Below, piece after piece: positions 44,938 through 55,478 of a DNA stretch of 64,000 nt. The position numbers and the translations under genes are program-made. The notes under the pieces were generated by a model, which was not told where the DNA came from, made no database searches, and saw only the letters and a program-made list of their open reading frames with translations. How positions within the stretch are numbered: the first letter of the stretch is position 1; each line of letters opens with the position of its first letter. This DNA is from Setomelanomma holmii (lineage: Eukaryota > Ascomycota > Dothideomycetes > Pleosporales > Phaeosphaeriaceae): positions 1 through 64,000 of the forward strand of contig ML978253.1 of NCBI GenBank assembly GCA_010015745.1, written 5' to 3'.

Positions 44938-47880
44938 ATGTTGCGAACTATATCGAAGATGCTCCCGCGGGACGAGAGTATCGAAGACAAGTTCAAGGAG
45001 CTTCTTGGGAACAATCCACTGGGTGCAGAGGTGTGTATCCTTGCACATGTTCACGGGTAACGACTGACTGTGACAGGTCTCGCAAGACTCGGTTCTTATC
45101 GCTATAGGCACCGCCATCGGTATCACCACCGCCATATTCCTTGTGTTCCTCCTGTTGCGGCCCTTCAACACCATCGTCTACGCACCCCGTCTTCGTCATG
45201 CCGATGAGAAGCACCGACCACCGCCCATGGGCAAGAGCCTTTTCGCATGGTATAAGCCCGTGTTTAAGACGAACGAGGACGCATACGTACAAATGATTGG
45301 AATGGATGCCGCCATATTTCTGCGCTTTGCTCGCATGTGCAGGAACATGTTTTTGGTCCTGGCCGTGGTCGGCTGTGGCATTCTCATTCCCGTGAACGTC
45401 ACGAAGCAGATCGAATTTGAGAAAACGGCCAAGTTCGGAAACCTCAATGCCATCGTCGCAATGACGCCCAAGAACCTCTTCGGTGAGATCTTCTGGGCGT
45501 TTGTTGCAGTGGCATACTGCTTCAACATCATCGTTTGCGGCTTTTTGTGGTGGAATTATCGCGCTGTATTTCGACTGCGGAGGAATTACCTTGAGAGCCT
45601 AGAATATCAGAACAGTTTGCATGCGCGGACGCTGATGATCACCGATATCAGTAGGAACTTTCGCACCGACCAGGGCTTGACCGAGATTACCGATAGTTTG
45701 CGCACCACACCGGAAATTCCCCGCGCATCAGTTGGCAGAAACGTCAAGGACATCCCAGATCTCATCGAAGAGCACGAGGAAGCAGTCGTCAAGCTAGAGT
45801 CGGTTCTCGCAAAGTATCTCAAGAACCCCAACTCGCTGCCTGTGACTCGTCCGATGTGCACGCCCAACAAGCGGGATCCTGAGTTTACAGACAAGAAGCA
45901 GAAGGTTGATGCGATCGATTATCTTACGGCCCGCATTCAACGTCTGGAGGCGCAGATCAAGGAAGTGCGTGAGACAGTGGATAAGAGAGATGCCATGCCG
46001 TACGGATTTGCGAGTTACGAGACGATCGATTCTGCTCACAGTGTTGCATATGCAGCACGCAACAAGCATCCAAAGGGAACGACGGTGCGTCTAGCTCCGA
46101 AACCCAAGGACATTATCTGGAAGAACTTGTTGCTCGATTCGAAGACTCGACGCTGGAGACGATTCATCAACCGCCTCTGGATCACACTGCTCACTCTGCT
46201 TTACTTCATTCCCAACGCTCTCATCGCGATCTTCTTGTCCAAACTTACGAATCTGGGTTTGGTCTGGCCGATGTTCCAGACCGAGTTGAACAAGAACCCC
46301 AAGTTCTGGGCGATTGTGCAAGGTATTGCTGCACCCGCCCTGACATCTCTCTTTTACTATTTCCTGCCCATCATTTTCAGACGTCTATCTATCAAGGCAG
46401 GCGACGTCACGAAAACCTCTCGCGAACGACACGTCACATCCCAGTTGTACAACTTCTTCGTCTTCAACAATCTATTCGTCTTCTCGCTCTTCAGCGCGCT
46501 GTTTGGCATGATCTCCCTAGTCGTCAAGCTCGCTAGGGACGACCACCTACCTGTTATGGAAATCATCAAGGACATCGACATCTTCACCAAGACCATGCAG
46601 ACATTGTGCGATGTTTCGCCTTTCTGGGTGACATGGCTTGTGCAGCGTAATCTTGGTGCGGCCATTGATTTGTCGCAAGTCGCCAACCTCGCGTGGGGCT
46701 CATTCTCACGCAAGTTTCTCAACCCAACTCCAAGGGAGTTGATCAACAGGACCGCGCCTCCACCATTCGATTACGCGAGTTACTACAACTACTTTTTGTT
46801 TTACTCGACGGTGGCGCTCTGCTTTGCTCCTTTGCAGCCGATCACGCTGATCGTCGTGGCTTTCTACTTCTGCGTCGACTCCTGGATGAAGAAGTACTTG
46901 CTCATGTACGTGTTCTGCACCAAGAACGAGTCAGGCGGAGTCTTCTGGCGCGTACTGTTCAACCGTATGTTGGTCGGCGTCATGCTGTCGAACTGCATCA
47001 TCGCTCTCTTGTGCGCCGCTCGTGGCTTCGCGTCGAGATGGACAATGTGCGGCGCTATGATTCCGCTTCCGCTTGGGCTCATTGCATTCAAGTTCTACTG
47101 CAAGAAAGCTTTCGACGACAAGATCAAGTACTACACGACCGGAGAGGTGGTCAAGGGCGGCGAGGCACCGGCTCCAATTGATAAGGAAGCAAGGAGGCGG
47201 GATCGTGTGGCTGTTCGCTTTGGGTAAGTCGAAGACTGTACGTTCTGAGAGACGTTGACTAACATCGACACAGCCATCCTGCTCTTTACCAAAAGCTCAC
47301 TGTGCCCATGGTACACGAGAAGAGCAAGCACCTGCTCGCCGAAGTATACCGTGGCCGTCTTGACGGCGACATCGGCGACAACGCTGCCTTCAGCGACGTC
47401 TATAGCATGAAGCGCATGAGCAAAGAACATCCCGGCAAACCAGCCACAGCAACCGGTCCTTTCGAATTCGTATCAGAAAACAATATGGACTTTGAGAACT
47501 TTAAGGACCGCCCTGAATTCCGAGACGAGCACGGCGGCGATGGCTCCGTTTATGGCGAAAGCATCGGCCGTCCTGACACTCCGGCTTCCGCATTTGGCGA
47601 CAGCCGCAGAGGACGAAGCACATCGCATGACTCGGCGCGAACACTGAATGACGATGGCGGAATGACGTATCCGACGGGATACCACCAGACACCGAGTAAT
47701 CTGCGCGAATACAGCCCTAGCCCTGGGCCTATGCAGCGCATTGAGAGCCACTTCAGTCCATATGAAATTCCGGCACAGACAAATTTGTTGGCGGGAGCGG
47801 CGCCGATGGGTAGACAACCGCCGGGGCAGTATACACCTTATAGCCCGAATAGGGATGGACAGCAAGATTACTTTAGATGA
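44938..47880 (+). CDS. CSC1/OSCA-type stress-gated cation channel (DUF221)
   Basis: Three exons (44938-45030, 45077-47223, 47274-47880) give 948 residues. The family (yeast Csc1, Phm7, Rsn1; plant OSCA; animal TMEM63) forms osmo- or mechanically gated cation channels. The N-terminal RSN1_TM part has three membrane segments (VLIAIGTAIGITTAIFLVFL, then MFLVLAVVGCGILIPVNV and EIFWAFVAVAYCFNIIVCGF). A cytosolic PHM7_cyt domain follows with ARTLMITDISRNFRTDQGL and GFASYETIDSAHSVAYAAR. The core RSN1_7TM domain contains LYNFFVFNNLFVFSLFSALF and FAPLQPITLIVVAFYFCVD. The C-terminus has the PHM7_ext-like HPALYQKLTVPMVHEKSKHL and a disordered Ser/Pro tail. Both introns are short (46 and 50 nt). Confidence 0.94.
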
Positions 47881-48194
47881 TAGATGGAGATGGAGTAAGA
47901 GGATAGAAGGTGTTTGAGACGAGTTTCTTATGTTTATCTACCGGCATATAGCGTGCGTACGCGCATCGCAATGGAGTTTGAGCATTTGGCATTTTGCGTG
48001 GGGAGCACAAAGCGATCGAGAAAGAGAAGAAAGATACCATGTTCGCAATATAGCATTGTTGCGTAGCAAGAGCGCGACTCGAAAGTCATCATCATTCCTA
48101 CACATGTTTCGTATTTCTCAATTTCGAATCGAGTGAAGCTATTGTTACATTGAGTAGTCACGTGCCAGCATGGTGACGATGGCTCCAGAGCGAG

Positions 48195-48200
48195 TATAAA
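48195..48200 (+). promoter_or_regulatory. TATA-like site 1
   Basis: GAGCGAGTATAAATTTC followed by a pyrimidine-rich tract (TTTTCTCTTCCTCTAC), a good core-promoter layout; an ATG follows at 48280. Confidence 0.35.
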
Positions 48201-48279
48201 TTTCTCCCTTGCATCAATTTTCTCTTCCTCTACTTTTGCGATCTCACAAGATCATCCAAAGACCTTTCACCCCGTGGTC

Positions 48280-48648
48280 ATGATCTTCGTGGCGCGAGCC
48301 TGCCCCCGTTCGAAAATTGGAAGCATTGTTGGCTATGTCCTTTCGTCGGTCGCTCTGAGATATACGATTTGGAAGAAGACATCCATCAACCTGTTAGACC
48401 GAGGCTCGCGTATCTTCGCAAAGGCGGGGTTTTCGAAGGGTTCAATCAGTAATGAAATGTGGTTGTGTCTCTATACTTGGCAGACGTTATCAAAGTCGAC
48501 ATTAGCGCAATTTCCGTTTCGAAAAGGTGGACCTTATCTCAAACATGGTCTCCAAAACTCCAGTTGTGTTGGAACGCCTCCGAGAAGTTGCATATTATCA
48601 CAATATCTCGAAGCAGCACTTGGGTACGCAGATGATACACCCTTTTAG
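48280..48648 (+). CDS. Doubtful hypothetical protein
   Basis: A 122-codon frame starting at an ATG ~80 bp after a TATA-like site. The product (MIFVARACPRSKIGSIVGYV...) has no recognisable domain, and its composition is that of random sequence. It is listed only because of the promoter-like sequence in front of it. Confidence 0.15.
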   Translation: MIFVARACPRSKIGSIVGYVLSSVALRYTIWKKTSINLLDRGSRIFAKAGFSKGSISNEMWLCLYTWQTLSKSTLAQFPFRKGGPYLKHGLQNSSCVGTPPRSCILSQYLEAALGYADDTPF

Positions 48649-48671
48649 GGCCAATCGGTTACTCGAGCGAG

Positions 48672-48679
48672 TATAAATA
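48672..48679 (+). promoter_or_regulatory. TATA-like site 2 with CCAAT
   Basis: GAGCGAGTATAAATATACCC repeats the core of the site 477 bp upstream, with GCCAATC 20 bp before it and a C/T-rich tract after. No long frame follows. Confidence 0.3.
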
Positions 48680-50882
48680 TACCCTTCTCAAGTCTTGTCT
48701 TTCTTCATCACATTGATGCAGGCCTGATCTCTGCAAAAGCATATCATAACAGCATACGTCTGTTCCTGAGCCGAGATGATGGCGTGCAATACCAGCTGCC
48801 ACCTCGTCTATGATCTTAGCGCTTGATCGACTCATTCATCGTCGAGAGAACGGGGGAGTATGATGGTAGAAGGCTCATCCTTCTATATCAATGTGATGCG
48901 AGGGTCCGAGAACTCAAGAAAGTGGCAACGAGGCCTGCATGTGCTGCCTCGCTGAACACAGCGAACACAATCAGGAAGTGCCGAATGCGAATGATCGAAA
49001 GGACCTGAGAGCAAAACACATGTCTCCTTTCGTGTTTTGTTCGACTCTAAATCTATCGCAAGTGATTCATTGCTAAGAACAGGCGTAAGCGCACTTCGAT
49101 TTCTTGGCGCTGAGGTACATATTCTGTAACCACGTGGCTGAAGTCACATGTTATCCTATTGTAGTAGGCACTGCCCTGTGGGCAAGTGCACTTACCTCTG
49201 AGCCGAGAGCTTCTAGAACATCACAATCACAACACGACAACAGATAGCAATACAATCATTGATCACAGCCTCCGACCCACACTGCTCACGCAGTTACATA
49301 TTCTCCTCAGCTTACTCTTCTTCCTGAGGTCCACCTGCTTCTCCAGCCTTGACCTTCTCTAAAGTTTCGGCCCTACAAGTACATGACTTCTTTCGCGCTG
49401 AGATCGTCGCACCTAAAACCAGATAACTCCATACTTCATGGAGTCCACCGTTGTCATTCTCCGGATAGACTTCTTCAAAATGGACTGATGAAGAAGCCAG
49501 GAGATCACGAACACTTGCTGGCGATAGTAGAGAAATATTGAACAAATTGCAGCGAGGACGCTACTATGTTCTTGCGACGCTGTTCAAAATAAACATATGT
49601 TATCTTGATCTACCTCAACATCCTTCAAACTTCGAAAACTGGGAGCCGCACCTGTACGGTCTCTTGCAATTTCGACTTGATATAAAGATCGAAGGGATTC
49701 GGCCCATGTCTTTGAAGCCTACGACAAGTTTCCGAGCGTGGATTATATGTCTAGCTGCTGTCAAAAGGACCAAGAAGCTAGCATATGAGAAGGCGTCTGG
49801 TGCTGCTCGCAATAAAGTTCTTTCGCTGAATGGTCTTCGCATTGGCTTTGTACTCCCCGCTGATCCAAGGGTATGATCTTCTGCAATATGTTTGGCGTCT
49901 GGCAGTGATGGGTATATAACCTCATCAGTCCTCCATCAGAAATTCTGCATACCACAGCACCTCTACTTACACTGTCAATCGAAATTTGGGGCACTAAGAA
50001 CGTATGTGTATTCGCCTGCTTGTCCTATTGATATAACAGGAGCGTTTGTCCTACAAGCGCATGGCTTACCTTGCCACTATATATTTCCCCATGTCGGGAT
50101 CGTCGTATGTGAACATGTGGGCGAGGTCCCAGATGACCTGAAGAAGGTTCAACTAGAGTCTATAATCCCTCCTTGTGTGTCCCACTTTAAGTCTTCATAC
50201 CACGATCACATCAATGTTATCGAAAAGGTGACCCGGGTGAGCCATGTTCTTTGGCGGGGACTTCGGGTATCCTAACTGCGCGACGAACTTATTGATGCTG
50301 CCTTCTGCGTTGAAAATTTTCCTATCGGCCTTGGGCTTCAAGAAATGAAAGAGGTAATCCCTGTCACCATGTGCGTCTTTTACTCGTTACATCCAGGAAT
50401 GAAGTTCGCGAATAGAGTTTGATCGGCTCATGGACTGGCGTGCGCCTGAGCCAGCGATGTCAGTCTCTGTGCTTCCTTCGTCTACTTGCATTTCCACTCT
50501 CTTTTGTGCCAAAAGTAATTCCAAATGAGTTTTCGACCGCCAGAATGCGTCTTTTCCCGGCGTTTATGCGCGCACAAACACCAAAGAATTGGACATGCGT
50601 CCTAGCAGCATTTGGCAGGGTATAAGACGCTTCATCGTCAACCATAATACGATACTTTTACTAAATGCGTCAAATACTGCAAGAACAGCGTCGATGTCTC
50701 CCTTTCGCTTGAGTTTCCTTGGAAAAGGCCCGTCCCTAGAACCATGTGCCTCCCTTGCGTCAAAGCGGTTCTTGGTCGTCGAGATTCTCACAGAATTGAT
50801 CTTCCGATGGCGTATTGTTGCGTATTCCTGGGCACAAGAAGCAGCAAGACCGACACTGATGGATTGACATTGTTGAAGTCTC

Positions 50883-52454
50883 TCAGTACTCGCTCTCCCA
50901 AAACCTCTCCACAACCTCCGTCCCAGTCCGACTTCCAACACTCTTCAAACCCTCCCTCACCTCCAAAACCGGCCTCCAATCTCTGACCTCATAATACACT
51001 CTCCTCTTGCCAACGTCCTCATCCGCATCATACTCCGCCTCCGTGTCAGGCGCAAGATAGTTAATTTGAAAGTTCTCTTTGCCTTGCCCTAGCTCACACA
51101 TCAATATAAAGTATTCCATCATAGGCATTTGTTGCACTGCTTTCGCGAATGAAGTGATGAATAGGTCGAACGTGGCTGGGTTTGGACGGTCGCGATAGTT
51201 ACTGTAGTTCGAAGCGGCGGATCTATCGCCGATGACCCTTTCTTCAGGATCATCGTCTGGGTGTTGTGTTGGTTGCGCGCCTGTAAAGTACCAGGTACCA
51301 AAAGGCGTGACCATGTCGAAGGTCACATCCAGAGTCTTGAGGAAAGGCCATGTTGGCGTCGCGGCATCTGGCTCGTCTGCCGAGGGCCAGAAGATGCTCG
51401 AGTCGAGGTGCGCGCTCAAAGTGAGAGCTGTAAGGTTTTGCGAAAATATGCGGAGAGCAGTGCTAAATGGGTCGTATGAGAGTTCTGAAGGCACGAGATT
51501 TAAACCCTTGAATCTTTGATCGTAAGGGCATTCATGTTCGAAGTTTATACTGACGGTGGAGCGGGATTGGAGGCGTCTGTGCTTGAGTGCTTCGGCGAAG
51601 GCCATCCGGTGCTCTATCCTGATATCGTCGAGCATCTTGCCATTGTCAGGGAATTGGCACGTGAGGGTCTCTAAGTTGGGCAGCACGGTGACTAGATCTG
51701 TTGCGATGCTGGACGCTGTTTTTCTTGGGAAGTCATAACCCTCACTGACGGCGGCATTCCAGATCTCGAGATTCCTTATGTTCGACAAGGTCGGCAAATC
51801 GTGTGGTCGTACGAAATGAATAAACGAATCTTGATATCTTTTAGCAAAGATGTCATATCGCGTGCCGTCCATAACTTGATGTTGCAAACGTATCCTGTCG
51901 TTCCAATTCATGAAGCGAAAGTCCGTAGGGGAGTAATGATCGCATGGCAATTCCAGGCATACTGCATTCTGTATACCGTCATCTTCCCACGATTTGAGGA
52001 TCTTGAAAAGTTTGCGGATCGTGCTCGTGAATGCCTCATCATTGCTGCGTCTATCCTTATCTGACTCCACACGCGCGCATGCTTCTTCCGAGTACTCTGC
52101 GAGCACAACCTTGAAGCACAACCTTACAAGATGCTTGCGGCGATTGCCAGTGACGAGGGCCCAAAGACATTCGAGCTCGGTGCTCTCAAGCTTAAGATCC
52201 GTAAATGTAAGTAGCTCGACTGCCTCTTTCCAAGATCTCGAAATTGTGGAATACACGGCGAGCGTTCGGCGCGGTTCCGTTGACCAGGAATGAGGGTCGA
52301 GGTAGCGGACATAACCAACTATCCTGTCAATCAGCTCCTGAGGTAGATTGTTCATGGCGTATCTTGTCCTGGATCCTGTTATGGAGAGTTCGGAGACGAG
52401 GTGCTGAGACAAGGCAGCCCACACTAATGGAGGGGTTTGTGTCTGACCAATCAT
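50883..52454 (-). CDS. F-box-like hypothetical protein
   Basis: A single minus-strand frame of 523 codons from the ATG at 52454. A second in-frame ATG at 52355 lies directly before NNLPQELIDRIVGYVRYLDP, which looks like the start of an F-box (Leu-Pro-x-Glu-Leu). Further parts are typical of fungal F-box/LRR-like proteins of unknown function: LAVYSTISRSWKEAVELLTF, LSNIRNLEIWNAAVSEGYDF, LVTVLPNLETLTCQF and LTALTLSAHLDSSIFWP. The C-terminus holds RVYYEVRDWRPVLEVREGL. If the F-box is real, the protein would be a substrate adaptor of an SCF ubiquitin ligase. The start may be 52355 rather than 52454. Confidence 0.7.
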   Translation of the reverse strand: MIGQTQTPPLVWAALSQHLVSELSITGSRTRYAMNNLPQELIDRIVGYVRYLDPHSWSTEPRRTLAVYSTISRSWKEAVELLTFTDLKLESTELECLWALVTGNRRKHLVRLCFKVVLAEYSEEACARVESDKDRRSNDEAFTSTIRKLFKILKSWEDDGIQNAVCLELPCDHYSPTDFRFMNWNDRIRLQHQVMDGTRYDIFAKRYQDSFIHFVRPHDLPTLSNIRNLEIWNAAVSEGYDFPRKTASSIATDLVTVLPNLETLTCQFPDNGKMLDDIRIEHRMAFAEALKHRRLQSRSTVSINFEHECPYDQRFKGLNLVPSELSYDPFSTALRIFSQNLTALTLSAHLDSSIFWPSADEPDAATPTWPFLKTLDVTFDMVTPFGTWYFTGAQPTQHPDDDPEERVIGDRSAASNYSNYRDRPNPATFDLFITSFAKAVQQMPMMEYFILMCELGQGKENFQINYLAPDTEAEYDADEDVGKRRVYYEVRDWRPVLEVREGLKSVGSRTGTEVVERFWESEY

Positions 52455-54070
52455 AGCGAGGGATGATCTTGACCTACAGCCACTTCTTAGCACATGCTTG
52501 AAATTGCGAGTCTAGAGACTATCATGGTCTTTTGATTTCAAGGTGAACTTGGCAGCTTGGTTTCAATCAACGGCGCTCGCTATCTAGTCCACTTGCGTAC
52601 GGGACGGAGATTCGCCGAGAGCGGACCAGAAACAGAAGCCTGAGAACGTGTGGAGTAATGCGTGCGAACTGATTCCCTGGGTCTTGGGGGATGCTTCGTT
52701 TGTGTTTGTTGGTTCCTAACGTCGGTCACTGCATAGCGAGACACACTGCGTGACGAGACACCACAGACACTCCCCAACATAACAACCCAACAACAGGTTA
52801 TAAGAATAGATATTCTCGGATTAATAGCCTTAAGCTATAAAGTCTATTCTATCCTGATGGCTTTTAGAGGCAGGTTCGGCTTACCGTGCAATACGACAAT
52901 TTGTTATGAGCGTCACGCGACCGCCTCGCTTTGGCTGGCGGTGGGTGCGTCGAAAGCTTATGCATCTTGTCGAAAGTCTGTCACCTTACAGCTTGTTATA
53001 TCATCATTATATCCCGAGCACTGTGCTTAAGCACAAGAGGTTGTCGTGCTTCTGTGCTAATTCTAAGTCCGCTTGCTAGAAGTGCTAGATAAGGAGGATC
53101 CGCACACCTAGCTTAAAGTAGCTCAGCAATAACCCATCGTTGCTGACACTAGATCTGTGGCTGTGTGGCGGCGTAGCGCTCTAGGACACCTGACAACCGG
53201 CTCGGATTAGGAGCAGGGCTGGGCCCTGGCGTATAGCTCGTGTCAACGAACACACCTAGCATCGAAACCGCAATTAGCTTCTGATACAGCCATCGTGCAA
53301 CTCCAAGATGCAGTGCAATGCACGACCATAACTGACGCAAAAGCTTGCATGCTATAGAGATAAACCGTCGCGCCGCTCTCTGGCTCCGCAGACCCGCTGT
53401 TAATCCCTCGTCCGACCCACCACGTCCTCCTTCTTCTCGACCACATCGCAACCAATACATTTACGCATAATACAGAATACCAAGGTCCGAGTCTAGGCTT
53501 CAGTAAGTGGAGTGAGTGTTACTAAGGAACGCCGTCGTTGCAAGCGCGTACAAAGGTGGAAAGAGTCTGCATGTCTTGGGGATACAGCTGTCGTACAGTT
53601 ATACAACGAATAGATCCTCGCATGAGCATTGTAATCACTGAGGCGGTAGAAAGATGCTTTAGTTTGGTCTCTGATGGCGATAAGGAGTTCAGATTGTTGA
53701 TGCATATGAGCGCTAAGTCAGGTAGAGCAGAGATCTGATAGTAGCTATACTTGGTAAGGTATTACACTATCTAAGACTGCATGCCATCCTATTATCGATA
53801 ATGACCCTTGTATCTCTTCGCAATGCTATCCGTGCCGACGTTCATGGCAACTTGGTGGGCGGTGCGGGTCGGCCATCGTCCTTGCTTGTGGTGGCGGAAC
53901 TGCGTCACGCATCGCCCGTAAGCAAGCTGATATTTGTTGTGCTTGATTGGTCTACTACTGAACGAAACTGAGCACAGATGAGCAGGTCGCTTGATTTGAA
54001 ATAATGCATTGGCTAGACCGTAGAATGGTACAGCATATTGTGTCCTCGAGAAACTTTCCTCGCTCTGTTC
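52455..54070. other. Repeat-like, gene-poor stretch
   Basis: 1.6 kb without a supported gene. AT-rich palindromic patches (GAATAGATATTCTC near 52807, AGTCTATTCTATC near 52840) suggest an old mobile-element remnant, but I could not assign a family or ends. Confidence 0.3.
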
Positions 54071-54968
54071 TTACATGACGGCACCTTTGTCGCGCAGCAG
54101 CCTCGCCACCGCCTCGTAGCCTCCAGCTGAAGCCGCCTGGAGTGCGTTGCCGAAGTGTCCACCAGCAGCCTCGCCACCGCCTCGTGGCCTCTCACTGAAG
54201 CTGCTTGGAGTGCGTTGCCGTAGTGTCCACCCTGCGCGTTAACGTCGGCACCCTCCTCCACCAGCAGGTGGACCACAAGGTCTTTGTCCTCTTCTGCTGC
54301 TACGTACATCGGCCTCTTGGAATCTTGATCCTTGTTGTCGACAACGACCTTCTTTGTGGTCAGTAGCAACTCCACTACAGCCTCGCATCCTTTCTTAGAA
54401 GCCCACGACAACGACGTCTGTCCATGCTGATCTTTTGAGTCCAGTTCGTAGTTCCCCAGATCTACCAGAGAAGCAACCATGGTTGCATTACCAAGCTCCG
54501 CTGCATATGAAAGTATGTCTCTTTTCTTAGAGTATTTGAATTGCGTCCGAGGCTGTTAAGCGCTTCTTCTTCAGCATGACGCTGTTCTTGTCGTATCCGG
54601 CCATCACTGCACGTAGACTGGTTCGCTTCAAGACCCTCAATGCATGTCCGTACAGCTTCCCTACTCCCCATAGCAGCGACAGCGAAAAGAGCACAGCCAT
54701 AACGCTCATCTTCTACTTCGAGACACAGAGGGCCTGGTGAATGTGCTCGGAGAAGGCTTGCCATGTTAAGCTCAGCCAGCACATACTGAAAACTGACGTG
54801 TTCTGTATGCCTGCGTACTTCGTGTTTCTCGAACAGATTGTCCAGCTTGACCCATTGAGTAAGCGGGAAGCTGTCGAGGAATTCGACTTGGACGATGCCG
54901 TTTCTTTTTGCTGCGTTTGCATGATACAACACGTTCTGCACAGCATACTCCAGGAAAGGGAAAGTTTC
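54071..54968 (-). pseudogene. Decayed NLR-type gene with ankyrin repeats
   Basis: On the minus strand the remnant starts abruptly at 54968 with FPFLEYAVQNVLYHANAAKR, the conserved segment that lies between NACHT and ankyrin parts of fungal NLR proteins. It continues with LTQWVKLDNLFEKHEVRRHT and YVLAELNMASLLRAHSPG. Near 54520 the frame shifts by one base in an A-rich run, then goes on as ILSYAAELGNATMVASLVDL and ankyrin units (TSLSWASKKGCEAVVELLL, and NALQAASVRGHEAVARLL). A second shift near 54155 joins two similar repeats and removes part of one. The frame then ends with ALQAASAGGYEAVARLLRDK and a stop at 54071. The N-terminal effector and NACHT domains are missing: a copia LTR begins at the very next base. 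Confidence 0.75.
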
Positions 54969-55137
54969 TGTAAGCCTAGCACCTCAGTTCACAAGGTACA
55001 CTGTGAACTGCATCTCACGTGACTCTGTTAGTCACCTGCTTACTCATCTGGTTATGTATATAATCGCTCACAGTAGCTCTCTCAATACAACAACCGTCTG
55101 CCTCATTCATACCTGCCCTGTGCTCCCACATCCAACA
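54969..55137 (+). repeat. LTR family B, 5' LTR of copia element
   Basis: 169 bp, with TGTATATAATCGCTC (TATA) and CTCTCTCAATACAACAACC shared with the other family B copies. It is truncation-free; left neighbour base is the broken NLR gene. Confidence 0.8.
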
Positions 55138-55193
55138 GTTATGAGCCCGGTATCCCCACACCACGCTGCGATACTCAAATAAGATTGTTCACT

Positions 55194-55441
55194 CTTTTGA
55201 TTGCTATACACGTTGTGAACGTTGTCCCTGCAATCCTCCTGTTGCTGCACGCCTGCTGTTGTCGCAACCTTTTGAGATTATATCTCTTCTACTAAGGCTA
55301 TTTTCACGCCTCTAGTACTTTTGATTATTATACACGTTGTGAACATCGTCCCTGCAATCCTCTTGTTGCTGCACGCTTACTGTCGTCGCATCACACAACG
55401 CTTTGAGAACCAGTTCTCACACTCCGAGGTTTTACCTCATT
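55194..55441 (+). repeat. 124-bp tandem duplication in the copia leader
   Basis: The segment starting CTTTTGATTGCTATACACGT at 55194 recurs at 55318 as CTTTTGATTATTATACACGT. Differences across the copies are nearly all C/T or G/A, the pattern expected from repeat-induced point mutation. Confidence 0.65.
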
Positions 55442-55478
55442 TTCTCTGCTGACTAGCAAGGCAGCTCTTTTTGTCGTA

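Larger units (their letters stand above)
47881..50882. other. Gene-poor stretch with orphan promoter-like sites
   Basis: Three kilobases without a convincing gene. There are three TATA-like sites with typical spacing to pyrimidine-rich starts (48195, 48672 and 49913). Short frames exist after each, but none has clear homology or composition. The stretch may hold decayed genes. Confidence 0.35.

Noticed and set aside
44558..45107. Plus-strand frames just before and over the first exon of the channel gene
   Set aside because: They lack features and overlap the well-supported start of the CSC1-type gene in another frame.
49538..49876. 112-codon frame in the gene-poor stretch
   Set aside because: It opens at TTG, has no ATG near its start, no recognisable motif, and a minus-strand frame of similar quality overlaps it.
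55194..55441. Spaced direct repeats considered as a CRISPR array
   Set aside because: There are only two long units inside a retroelement leader in a fungal genome; no array of short repeats and spacers exists in the window.
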